From: Ligustrum vulgare
Lineage: Eukaryota; Streptophyta; Magnoliopsida; Lamiales; Oleaceae
Assembly (NCBI GenBank): GCA_963555705.1
Contig: OY743182.1
Span: forward strand, 50,658,592 to 50,722,591
Direction of reading: 5' to 3'
DNA: 64,000 bases
The notes beneath the pieces were generated by a model that had not been told where the DNA came from, made no database searches, and was given only the letters and a program-made list of their open reading frames with translations. The position numbers were made by a program, and so were the translations under genes. Positions 47,424 to 58,798 of the stretch are shown in pieces. Numbering within the stretch: position 1 is the stretch's first letter; every line of letters begins with the position of its first letter.

Positions 47424-47991
47424 TGTTGAGAATTACACACAAATTTCCTCTCTAATTAACCCTATATGAATTTTTTATATTCAAGAAATACTAAGCATAC
47501 TAGAAAATAAGTACGAACACAGAAATTTACGTGGTTCGGAAACTTGTCATGTCCACAGACATTCGCCAAAGTTCTTCACTATATAATAAATTGTTACAAT
47601 TATATAGAATTTGCACTCACCAAACCCCTCAAGTATTGTAAGAAAAATAACCAAATTTTATTACATATACCAATTTCTTCTTCTTTATACAACCCACGAA
47701 GAACCCAAGAAAAACTAAGATGTTAGACTACATTTTTCCTCACAATACTTTCTAATCAATGTGCAATTAATGGCTCCTCAATACACATATTTATAGATAA
47801 ACATAACAAAAAACATGTATTACTTGTACTACAAGATATTTCCTTGTTGAAGTAGAATAATCAGAATAAAGAAAGAAATTCATGCCAAAAATATTATCTT
47901 CCTTTTCTTTTCACTCTTAACTTGGTCTCCAAATTAACCACTTCAATAAGAAAATCAATTTTTCAAGATATTTTTGGATCAAAATACAACA
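47424..47991 (-). repeat. copia LTR (5')
   Basis: 568 bp direct repeat of the left LTR with scattered substitutions. Confidence 0.85.
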
Positions 47992-47996
47992 ATAAT

Positions 47997-48900
47997 AACT
48001 TTTTAATTGCTATCTTCTAATTGATATTTTTTGTTCAATGAATAATAAAACCTAAAATCAATCAACAAAATATTTTTTTTTATATTAGTTGTTATTTTGT
48101 CGGCAGATTAAATTTATTATTCATTTACGGTTGGGGAAGTTTTTTCACCTTAAAAATTGTTAAGTATGCATGCATAATTTTATTTGCATCCGTTGAGAAT
48201 TTGGCGAGAAACTTCAGAGGAAAGAAGAACATAAATCATTTTCTCCGATAAAGAGCTTCTTTGGTAGAGCTAAAAGTTTTACTATAACTTTTCAAATTCA
48301 ATTTCCATCGTTCATTTTTAGTTAAGTCTATAATTTTTTACTTTTCAAATATTTTTAAATTACACATTCATCAAAAAATAAAAAATTATAAAAACAAAAA
48401 TTTTCACATTACCGAATAAGCTCAAATTATCATTTTTTTCCCCGAAATGGGATGGGACGAGATCTCTTTCTAGACAATTTTGTAGGCCGATCTAATAAGT
48501 TAGGCCAACCTAGCAAGTAGTTAACATGATTATTTTCCCATGCCTATGTTCGGTCTCATTTTTTAAAAATCAAATTTATTTAACACTTAATCTCAATTAT
48601 TCATCTTAATCGAGTTCACTATCTTTTACTTTTTAAATATTTTTTAACAACATATTCTTCCAAAAACATTATTCAAAACCAAAAAATTTCCCAAGATTTT
48701 GTGCAAAAAAATAAATTGAAAATATATATATATATGACTAAAATGAAACTTATTTCCAAATTATGTGACCTCCATGTTTATATTGTTCCTTGTCCCACCA
48801 TAGCCAAGCTCCTCAAAACGGTGAGTAGAGAGTAAACAATACAAATTTTACATCCAGAGTGAAGTGATCACCCTCAGTGTGTGTGAAAAGGGTGAGAAAA
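47997..48900 (+). promoter_or_regulatory. upstream region of the theta GST gene
   Basis: AT-rich DNA with no gene. An 'aaatatatatatatatga' string at 48,720-48,737 is a possible TATA region, about 165 bp before the start codon. No other regulatory element was identified with confidence. Confidence 0.3.
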
Positions 48901-51900
48901 ATGACGCTTACAGTGTATGCAGATCGGATGTCTCAACCTTCTCGTGCAGTAATTATCTTCTGCAAGTAATTTCTCTGAATAATCCGTTATTTATAATGAA
49001 TATATTGTTTCTTTTGGGGTTTTTTTATTTATTTACAGTGAACTAATAATTTGATTTGTGTTGCGCTGTGTTGTGTTGTGTTAAGAATAAATGGGATTGA
49101 TTTTGAAGAGGTGAAAATCGACCTCTCCAAACGCCAGCAATTATCTCCTGAATTTCAAGGTCCTTACTTTTACATATTTTAGTTGTCAGAATATCTTATA
49201 CATGGCAAATCTTTTTTTGTAATTTTGTGTTTCTTCATGATGATTTTGTGGCAGAAATAAATCCCCTGAAGAAGGTTCCAGCAATAGTCGATGGGAGGTT
49301 CAAGCTTTTCGAGAGGTACCCTTAGATTTTACTTTGATTTCATTCAAGTGAATCTTCGATCTAGGTTGAGATTCAGTTATCGTGTATCGATTTTGAATAA
49401 TGATAAGAGATTTGAATATTAGCATTAGGGGCAGAGCTAGGGATTTATTTCCTTGCGGGCGAAAATTTATCAAGGGCAGGCTAGGTGCCACTGATTTTTT
49501 TTTTTTTTTTTTTTTTAAATTAAGGAAAAAATATAAAATAATTTAATTTATTATCGATGGGAAGTTGTGTAACATCAAACAAATCAACTTACAAACCACA
49601 AATCCCAAATGATCTCCATCAAGTAATTATGTTTATAATTTCATAATTCATTGACATTGCCACTAACCATTAATTAACTCCACAAAACACAATATTTAGC
49701 AAAAAAAATATGTGTAGCAAAAATAATCAAATTTAATGTGTAATTTAGGTCTAACATACATACATACATACATATATATATATTAAAGTACTAAAAGCTA
49801 ACTTTACTAAACTCAAATCACTGTAAATGTGAATAAAAGTGGAGATAAAGAAAAAATATTTGTAAAATCAGCAGATGGTAGATGAAGTTTACACAAATAT
49901 AAAGAGGGGAAGATTTATAAGAGTTGCCTGAAATGACAAGGAATGAAGTCGTGGCCGGAAAGAACTGCAGGGGCCGGAGTGGGACCGGGGCAAAGAGGAA
50001 TTACAGGCAGGAAGTTGGCAACGGCATCATTGAATAGTCTCTTACTTGAATGATCTTTGGTTTATACTTGCTTTTTGGAAATGCTGTAAAAAATAAATAA
50101 ATAATAGTTTTTGAGAGTGGAAGTAAAAAGATTTCCACTCAATGATGCCGAAAGCAACAATCAACTAGTGTAAATTTTTGAAAATTAAACTTCAGCTTGA
50201 AACACAAGTTTCAGAAGTATTACGGTACTCTCATAAAGGGTAATAAGTACAAATGGTCCTCAACCTTTAGGTTTCTTACGAAATTGGTCATCAACGTTTA
50301 GATTTTGTCATTTATACCCACAAAATCACCAAACGTTGCGAAAATGGTCCCTACCGTTAGATTCCGTTAGTTTTTTCCGTAAAAAACGTGTAAATAGCAC
50401 AAATGGTCCCTAACCTTTGAGTTTTTTACGATAATAGTCCATAATATATTAAGGTCATGTTTGGCATTTTTAGTTTGTAACCACCAAACGTTTTGCTTAT
50501 TTAGTCCCTAACATATTAAGCCCTTATACGTTTGGCATATTTAGTCCCTAACATATTAAGCCCCTATTTGAGACCAATTATTTCAAATAATATGGTTCGT
50601 AATCGTAATTTTTTGAAGAATTTGTTGTTAAAAAAAATTGAATTTATTTGTAAATTATTTTATTGATAGAATGTGTGGTTAAAAACGAGTTTTGAAAAAT
50701 AAAATTTATCCTGAATTTCTAAAATGCACATTATTTTAGGAATTGAATAAAAAATATGTTTTTATCAATTCTATTTTCGATTTTGAGAACTGATCGATAT
50801 CGATTTTCGAATTTTCGTTTTTTTTCAAAACTCATTTTCTTCCACACGTTCTATTAATATATATTTTTTAATTTATGCATAAATTAAAAAAAATCTTACG
50901 TTTTAACCTAAATTCTCCAAACTTACTTTTCAAATCGATCGATTCTCAAAATCGAAATCGAAAGTAGAACTGATAAAAACATATTTGTTATTCAATTCCT
51001 AAAATGATGTCCAATGTGTTTTTTTATATTCCATAAATTTATTATTTTTTAGCAATAGGTTGAAATGAGAATTGTAATTTTTTAAAGAAGTTGTGCTTAA
51101 AAAGTAAAAAAAAAAAAAGAATTTACTTGTAGATTATTTTATTGACAAATGTGTGGTTGAAAACGAATTTTTAAAAATAAAGTCTATTCCATGGATTCAT
51201 TATTTTTTTTTTTCCAATAGGTTGAAGCAGTGAATTTTTGTTAAATATTTTATTGTATATTTTAGAAATTCAGAATAAATTTTATTTTTTAAAACTCGTT
51301 TTTAACCACACATTCTATCAACAAAAATAATTTACAAATAAATTCAATTTTTTTTAACAACAAATTCTTCAAAAAATTACGATTACAAACCATATTATTT
51401 GAAATAATTGGCCTCAAATAGGGGCTTAATATGTTAGGGACTGAATATGCCAAACGTATTTGGGCTTAATATGTTAGGGACTAAATATGTCAAACGTTTG
51501 GAGGTTACAAACTAAAAATGTCAAACGTGTCCTTAATATGTTAGGGACTATTATCGTAAAAAACTCAAAGGTTAGGGACCATTTGTGCTATTTACATGTT
51601 TTTAACGGAAAAAATTAACAGAATCTAATGGTAGGTTCTAAGGATATAAATGCCAAAATCTAAACATTGGAGACCATTTCGCAAGAAACCTTATAGGTTG
51701 AGGACCATCCTCTCATAAGTAATTTTTTCAATCTTCAATATGCATATTGCAAGCATAAACAGCATAATCGAAATGTTACTTTTAGCAATTCGTTTAGTTC
51801 TTACGCTTTCCAATTAAAAGTAGTTGATGTGAATTTTTTAAATTTTCAACTTTGTTCACATTTTTGAAGTGTTTTGCAGTCATGCGATTATGATCTATCT

Positions 51901-53919
51901 AGCTAGTGTATTCCCTGGAGCTGCAGATCATTGGTGAGTTCAGTGTATCATCAATCCTCATTTGAACCTTCTGTATCTTAATATATGTTGCATATCGAAA
52001 TAGAGATAAATTTAGAATTTTGGATATAAATAAACTGAGATAGGTTTCAAATACCAATTTCAGATGGGTGTTACAGGGAGGGGGAAAAAATAAAAAAATG
52101 CCATAGTTCCCTAGATGCTTCTTTTCATGTTTTGGAGACTATTGTTAAAATATGGTGCAACTACAATAAAAAGTGTTAAATTTACTACGTGGCATTGCTT
52201 TCTTACGTCGTTATACGGGATGCAGTGCGTAAGACCCCTAGAATTAAGTGACTTTTTTTTTTAAATTTGGAGATTTTTAAAATTTGGAGATTAGACAACC
52301 ATGATGCTTCAGTCATATAATGTCCAAATATTTGGGGTCCCTTATTTGGAATTATATTCCAAAGTTCAGATACCTATCTGCACCTGTGTATTCTCAAATA
52401 TTTTATGTAAGATTTCGTACATTGCTACCTAATTCTTTATTATTGTAGGTATCCTGCTGACATTTCCAAAAGAGCAAAGATCCACTCGGTATTAGATTGG
52501 CATCACTCAAATTTACGTTCCGGTGCAGGTTTATTTCTATCTATAGCAGATTCTTTTGATCCGAATTGATACCTATGCTTAGCATATCATGAATTTGTTT
52601 TAGGTTAATGATGCTGCTAAAGTTTGCATTCTCTCTGGAGAAGCAATGTGATATGTTTAATAACAAAGCAACAATTTAGAGGAAAGTTAAACGATGTTGT
52701 CGCACCGATGTTGTCCCAATGGAAGAACTATAATTAGTTTACACAAATGATTTTATGCATTTTTCTTTTTGATGAGATGAATGTTTTCGGACGGTGCCCT
52801 ATGGTAGTGCGTAAAGGGGAAAAAAAAAATGTTATAATAATTTAAATTTTGTATCTTCAGTTCTTCGAGTATGTTTATCTGGTGTACCTTTGTTTTCTTA
52901 AATATGTTATTGTCTCCAGCTACATATGTCCTGAACTCTACTCTTGGACCTGCACTTGGTCGGCCTTTGAATCCAGAAGCTGCAGCTGAAGGCGAGAAAA
53001 TATTATCGGCATCTCTTGCAAAGATTGAATCCGTTTGGCTCAAGGGAAAGGGACGTTTTCTGCTTGGAAGCTTACAACCGTCGATAGCAGATCTTAGTTT
53101 AGTGTGTGAAATCATGCAGCTCGAGGTAAACATTTATGTTATTGTTTTGCCATCCCAGTGTATCATCGACAATAATGGGTTGTTAGAAAAATAAAGTAGG
53201 ACGGGATCATGCAGTACTCTTATACCATATTGTTAAAAAACCAAACTCTGCCTTGCGTAAAGTTGTCAGAGTACGATTAACCTCTGGATTTGAAATCACT
53301 GCTTTTTAAACGCATATATGAAGACGTGCAAGATCGTTGATGCAAATACATTATAATCTCCACATGAAAAGTCCTTTTACATATAATTAGTCGATATATA
53401 TATATGTATTATTGGCTACTTTATAAAACAGAATGCTATCACATGGAAACTCTAATGAACAGCATTCTATTACCACCTCAACACAAAGTCTCTAAGCTAC
53501 AAGCCATTCTTTATTAGGTATAATTGAGGAAATGCTTATTTTCTTTTTCTTATTTCCCATATTGTCCAATCTACCTTACTTAACACGTATGTTCTTCTTT
53601 CTACGCGTATTTTTTCTCAAGTGTAGTGATGCTCTATATATGAAACTGTAGAATTCTGTGAATGCATTTCTGATCTACTTTTTATGTACTTGTTTTCTGG
53701 ATTTAGATTGTGAATGAGAAGGATCGTGATCGAATATTAGGCCCCCACAAAAGAGTCTTGAAATGGATCGATGATACAAAGAACGCAACGAGACCTCATT
53801 TTGACGAAGTGCATTCCGTCCTTCTCAAAGTCAAAGAGAAACTGAAGAGGCTGCAGTCGGGAGGTGCAAAAGACGTGACAGAATTCACATCGAAAACTGC
53901 TCAGCGTTCTAAGATGTGA
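48901..53919 (+). CDS. GSTT1: glutathione S-transferase, theta class
   Basis: Seven exons with GT-AG introns join in frame: 48,901-48,965; 49,086-49,159; 49,255-49,315; 51,880-51,933; 52,449-52,528; 52,920-53,125; 53,707-53,919 (TGA), giving 250 aa. The enzyme conjugates glutathione to, or reduces, organic hydroperoxides. Residues 1-80 are the thioredoxin-like domain: [16 protein letters not shown] with the theta-class catalytic Ser at residue 11, [19 protein letters not shown] (cis-Pro and glutathione gamma-Glu-binding motif) and the SHAIMIYL helix. The C-terminal helical domain includes [45 protein letters not shown] and a final lysine-rich helix. The last three residues are SKM, a PTS1-like peroxisomal signal; Arabidopsis GSTT1 ends in SKI. 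Intron 3 is 2.56 kb because it carries a foldback element. The ATG is the only one that aligns with the family. Confidence 0.93.
49316..50227. other. left part of GST intron 3
   Basis: AT-rich intron DNA. Near 49,430, 'ggggcagagctaggg' resembles the end of a hAT element (CAGGGGCGGAGCCAGG type), followed by a long T run at 49,495-49,516. The other end was not found. Confidence 0.35.
50237..51709. mobile_element. Mutator-like foldback element in GST intron 3
   Basis: Arms of roughly 450-500 bp at each end are reverse complements (left 'caaatggtccctaaccttt', right 'aaaggttagggaccatttg', and much more). A second, shorter inverted pair lies inside (50,735-50,830 with 50,935-51,015). A perfect 9 bp duplication CTCTCATAA flanks it (50,228-50,236; 51,710-51,718), the target length typical of Mutator-like elements. 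The outermost ~15 bp differ between ends. No transposase is encoded. Confidence 0.85.
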
Positions 53920-54019
53920 GTACAAGGACGGAAAATCATGGCTGGTTACATAATCTTTTCCTTCAAGACTTTATTGTACCAATGAGGTTCTCAAGACAAA
54001 GCATATATGTAGTCTTTAA

Positions 54020-54040
54020 ACTGTAATAAAAACTTTTCCA
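54020..54040 (+). terminator. probable polyadenylation region of the GST gene
   Basis: An AATAAA hexamer ('ctgtaataaaaac') lies about 105 bp after the stop codon, followed by T-rich sequence. Position is suggestive only. Confidence 0.35.
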
Positions 54041-54308
54041 TTTCATTGGAAATATTTAAAGCCTGTCTTAGACTGAAGAGTGAGGTTGCATCAAAATTGT
54101 AAGAGTCCAAATTATAATTGATGCCAAAATAGGGGGCCACACGAGCAATTTTCTCAATGTTCTCAATATTAAAATTGGGGGCCTTGGATTGGGAGGCTTT
54201 TCAGTTTTCACTTGGTGTTCTCGGAAAAAGTACTGAAAATACTGTAGATATTGATTTGAGCAGAACAATTGTGGCAAGATGAAAATTGTCACGAAGGCTG
54301 ATTATTAG

Positions 54309-55135
54309 GTCTGGGTAAAAGAACCAACGGTTCGGTATCGGTTTGGTCCCGATTCGATTCGGTTCTATTAAAATTTTAAACAGTTCTATTTCTAAAAATT
54401 AAAAACCATCGATTCCGATTCTGGTTCTGTTCTTGGTTCAGAACAAAACAAAAAACAATTTTTTATATTTTTTTAAATATAAATTTAAAAAAAAAAATCA
54501 TCAATTCCTAATTTTAATGCATGTTATCCGGTCCATTAGTCAATATCAATTATCCAACAATTATTAACTCATTAAATATTGCAAAAAAGTAATAAACAAA
54601 AAATCAAAAATCAATTTTTTTTTTTTACTGGTTCTAACCTTTAGGTTCAAATCTTAAACCATCAGTTCTTCAAGACTCAACAAACAATAAATCTTCACTC
54701 TTCATCTTACAATTAATTGTTATCTTGTTTTTAAGGATTTACTGGACTTGTGCTAATGTTCCCTAAAAAGGTGGAGAATTACGAGCTAATGTTCCCTAAA
54801 AAGGTGGAGAATTACGAGCATAAATTGAAGAATTTTTAGAATAAGCACATACACACGAATGAAGAGATACGTTACTGTCTAAAAAGGATTGAATATTTTG
54901 ATGTCAAGAATTTTGAGTGTTATATTCGCATTTTGATCAAAGTCGATGACCTTACTGTCTTACGACTCTTACCCAGTGGAATCTACCAAGGCTTTATGGC
55001 TTAAGTTTGAAAAATTTTAGTTTAAAAAATCGAAATCAGAACCAGAACCAAAATCAAAAGAACCAAACGATTTGATTTCGGTTCGATTCTTCTCTTCGAT
55101 TCCTTAGGAACCAAAATTATATGGAACCACGCCCA
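54309..55135. mobile_element. hAT-like non-autonomous element (GTCTGGGTAAAAGAACC ends)
   Basis: Subterminal GGTTCGG/GATTCGGTTC motifs at the left are inverted at the right (cgatttgatttcggttcg, gaaccaaaattat). The outer ends GTCTGGGT and ACGCCCAC are roughly inverse. Flanks ATTATTAG (54,301-54,308) and CTTATTAG (55,136-55,143) match at seven of eight positions. A short direct duplication of 'ctaatgttccctaaaaagg' lies inside at about 54,752-54,818. Confidence 0.65.
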
Positions 55136-55143
55136 CTTATTAG

Positions 55144-55572
55144 TGTTGGGCAACTATGTGCCCAATAGTCCCCACAGTCCTATAGTTCCTTTTTTTAGCC
55201 ATAGGACCGTTTGGGGGGAGGGTAAAAAAAATAAAATAAAAATACCAAAGGTACAGTGCAGAGTGCAGCCATAGTGCAAAAAATAAAATAAAAAATGCGA
55301 CAACATTCCACTGTGCAAAAAATGCACCCAATCAATGTCATCAGAAGCAAACTCCAGCTATTCACTCACATAAGCATCGCTATACAAAGCATTCGATTAT
55401 GGAGCAAATGCACAAGCCTGAAACAAGTTTTGCTATTTATTTACTTACACACCTATTATGCCGATAAACCACAGCATATTCAAAACAGGTAAAACAGTTG
55501 AGCCAAATAACCTGTAAAGTATATAGGGAAACAGTTGAGTGAGAAATGCCATATGCAATTCCTGCTATATAA
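55144..55572 (-). other. 3' flank and UTR of the RING ligase gene
   Basis: On the minus strand the stop codon is followed by UTR-like sequence with an AATAAA near 55,437-55,442. 55,144-55,300 is A-rich and purine-rich and unassigned. Confidence 0.4.
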
Positions 55573-58447
55573 CTAAGAGCTTGAACCAAAAACTCGGATT
55601 CTCTGTTCAATTGGAACCCGACAGCAAGGACATGTGGCTTTTCCTTTCTTCCCATATGTTTCATTGCAGTTAGCGCAAATGACTTGATGAGCACAGGGAA
55701 GAAAAACAACAGAAACTTCGTCTTTCATGCAAATTATGCATTCCCTGTCATAGCTAACCTCCTTTGGAGCATCCTCCATATCCAATTCATGTAGCAAACT
55801 TGCAATGGTATCTCCTTCGGGCTTCACGCCATCGGAGTTTGCTGTCAATGAACGAGCAGATGGATTTTGCAACTCTGTAGATTGGGCAGACTCTTTAAGG
55901 CGTGCAAATTCTTGCTCGAGACGTTGGAGGTCATCCTTGTGGCGCTGGAAGTCTATCTCTATCTTCAGACGGAGAGCCTCGAGCTTCCTTTTGTTGCTAG
56001 CCTCAGCTGCTTCTTTGAGGCGTCGCTCCTCCTCCAGCTGTGCAAAAGCTAGCTCTTTATTTTTCTGCTCCTGCCTCCACTTTGCCTGTCATATAGAGTT
56101 TGCATTTATCAATTATTAAGCAAGTAAAAACCATGTAAATATGTAGTAAGCAGGGATCTTGAGCAATTTTGAAGAGAACCAGCATGTATCAGCATATGTG
56201 CATTAAATAACATTGCAGATGTGTAGCTTAATGAACACAATCTGAACCCACTTTCATCAATTTCAAAAGACTGCATAACATGGCACATATAAAAGTTTCT
56301 AAAGAACAGAAATTTCATAATGTGCAACAAAAAGGGGTAATTAGTTAGTAAAATATTAACACGATTACCCAAGAAAGAGAAGACTAGCAAATCACGAATT
56401 ACAAACACGCATAAAAACAAGTTTGTGCTATGTGCAGCATGAGTACGTACAGCGTGAGTGCATGAGAGAGATGGGAGGGGCATCCTGCATTATGACCTTA
56501 TTTTATGCATTGGCTCCAAAAATGACCAATTTGCATGTAATCTCTGATAACTTAAAGAAGAAAGTGTATATTAAAGTCCCAAAACCTTAATTATCAAACT
56601 GCAGGAAGATGACAGACCAACATTTTTGACTGCAAGATTGCAGTGGAACACAGTTACACAAAACATGGGTTTTAAGAGGGTATTATCAAATAAAACTAAC
56701 AAGTAAATATTCGTGCAATACTATGGAGACAGACAGTACATGAAGTGGTTGAAGTACAACAAACCTCAGCTTCTTTTGTATCAGCATCGGACTGAGCCAA
56801 CTCCTGCTGCAACTCTGAGATCTTCTTTTTCTCTGCAGCAATATCCTCCTGAAGTTTTGTTTTCTGTTTCTCCCAAGCCAAAAGCCTCTTGAGGCACTTT
56901 TTCTCCCTTTTTGCAACTTCCAAACAGGTTCTGACTGATTCAGATGCACTTAGTTTAGATGCCTCCATCTCTGCTCTAATTTCAGCATTCTCAGTCTCAA
57001 GCTTCCTAACTGCAGCATTTGCACGGTCCACTTGACCACTTGCCTTTCTCAAAGCATTCTCCATTTCAGAGAGCCTCTTCATGGTAGAGTCTTCAAGGGT
57101 CTGTTTCCCCTTTTTCAGTCGTTGTGTCTCCTCTCTCTCCATCCTTAGCATCTTGAGTTCTGTCAAATCATGACTGAGCTTTCTTGCAGCTTGCATTGCC
57201 TTCTGGTGAGCCCAATCTTTCCTTTCTTTCACTTGTTTCTCTAACTCCTTTATCTGATTTATCAAACTAAAAATCATTTCATCTTTCTGATCCACCGAGA
57301 CATTTTCTGTGTTCTCATTAAGGTTCAAGTCCCGAAACTTACTCATCACAGAGTTTACAACATCTTGGTTCTTTGCATATAATGATTCTTCACTGTGTAT
57401 AGACTTAACCTCAAATCCTGTTCCACATCCACTTGATGAATCCTCACCAGACAAAGAACTCGGGCAAGGCTGCACTTGACTGTGAATTTGCTTCGAGTTT
57501 GCCCTAAACCCTGCAGCAAACATTGCAACATTCCTCTTCAACAAACTCTTCATTGATGGACTGAGATTAAACCTCTTCGGGCACTCTATCTCCCTCTGTG
57601 GAGCCATATCTGCCGTGTAAGACAAAAACCCATTCACTCCATTCATCGGGAACTCAGCCGTCCCATTGTTCCCAAAACCCCAACCACCATGAAACCGACA
57701 CAATGCTGGGGCAACCACACCATTTCCCCCGTTACTAATACTATCCTCCACGCTCCCACTACCACTTGCCGAGCTACTCTCACATCCATTACCATTAACA
57801 CCAGGGGAGGGCAAGAGCGGGATATCGATCACGCTAGCACGACCGACATGAAGATTGCTCATCAACAAACACCACATAGCATCACCCTTACTCAAATGGG
57901 GTTTGACTTGTTGCAACAAACACACCATGCCTGCAAGCGAATACTCCTCCAGCTGCCTCAAGTCTCTGCATGCAGGCTCGAGCTCCTCCGGATTTGGGCC
58001 ACTACAGCCACTACTCAAATAGGCCAAAGAGTTCTGCAATACATTAGTCAGCACATCATTCCCACCATAACAATGCCCATACCTCAAAATAGCCTTCAAA
58101 GCTACATCTTCATCATAGCCCAACGCCACCAGCTTATTTAACGCCTCATTATACAAACACTCAAGATTTTGCAGCAAGATTTCTTCCAATTCTTCTTCCG
58201 TGCAGTAACCCCACCCGCTATCATCATAAACCGAATTCGGGTTTGGGTTTGACACCGAACTCGAATCTTGGGTTAAAGCATTAAGCGCCATAGGGTAATT
58301 CTTAGGTTTAATTGCAGGTTCCGGAATTGTTAATTTTTCCCCATTATTATCCATGGTGGTGATGCTTGTGCAGTGATCGGATTCGAATTTTACTGGTCGA
58401 GACTTCCTGCTGGTTCTGATGTGCTTTTCCCTAACAGAACAACCCAT
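55573..58447 (-). CDS. MIP1: RING-type E3 ubiquitin ligase, MIP1/RF298-like
   Basis: Two coding exons on the minus strand, 58,447-56,765 and 56,085-55,573 (TAG), separated by a phase-0 GT-AG intron of 679 bp, give 731 aa, close to the ~710 aa of Arabidopsis MND1-interacting protein 1. The family is believed to transfer ubiquitin; MIP1 was found as a partner of the meiotic protein MND1. The start MGCSVREKH is chosen over the ATG 14 codons upstream because family members begin MGC. Residues ~75-150 form the conserved region with LLQNLECLYNEALNKLVALG and YGGNDVLTNVL. Residues ~400-650 are a long coiled coil rich in Glu, Lys and Leu. The C3HC4 RING runs from Cys677 to Cys716 (CIICMKDE, LPCAHQVICANC, CPCC). 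A GT donor at 58,578 (minus strand) suggests an intron in the 5' UTR. The coding frame is intact. Confidence 0.93.
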
Positions 58448-58798
58448 TTGGGGATCTTTCCGAATTTTATACAAAATTGGCAAGAACAAGAACCCTAAAA
58501 AGTTGGAAAATGGGGAAAATATAAAATATATAACTATAAATTCGTATCAAGGAAAGAACATATGTTATAAAGACTTACAGATCGGATGATAAATCCGAGT
58601 TCAATTGCGTTCCAATGTTATGAGTAACAGAGAGAGGGGTGGGAAATGAAGAAGGTTAGAACGGTATAAAAGAGCTTGGCTTGGCTTGGCTTATGGAAAG
58701 CTACATTACACTATTACATACTTGAGCCGGTTTAAGACCGTATTGGGTCAGTATATTGGGTTCATCATACGTGGGCTTGGGCTTAAAAATTGAAGAAT
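58448..58798 (-). promoter_or_regulatory. 5' UTR and promoter region of the RING ligase gene
   Basis: Read on the minus strand, a leader ends at a good donor (CT|GTAAGT, GT at 58,578-58,577), implying a short intron before the start codon; its acceptor is not clear. 'ctctctctgttac' and a TATA-like 'ttataccgtt' lie farther upstream near 58,625-58,670. The composite repeat starts at 58,799, so the promoter is short. Confidence 0.4.

Larger units (their letters stand above)
45330..47991 (-). mobile_element. non-autonomous copia-type element
   Basis: LTRs at 45,330-45,900 and 47,424-47,991 are direct repeats, each starting TGTTG(G/A)GAATTAC and ending in (C/T)(C/A)CAACA or close. Perfect duplications ATAAT flank the element (45,325-45,329; 47,992-47,996). 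Next to the right LTR, the minus strand reads TGGCGCCGTCGACGGGG, a primer-site-like sequence; next to the left LTR it reads AAGGTGGAGAT, a polypurine tract. The interior holds gag remnants only. A hAT MITE sits at 46,887-47,208. Confidence 0.88.

Noticed and set aside
55805..56119. Plus-strand frames antisense to the RING ligase exon 2
   Set aside because: Shadow frames; the minus strand has the RING motif, correct splice sites and family match.
57689..58141. 150-codon plus-strand frame antisense to RING ligase exon 1
   Set aside because: Shadow frame without similarity to anything I know.
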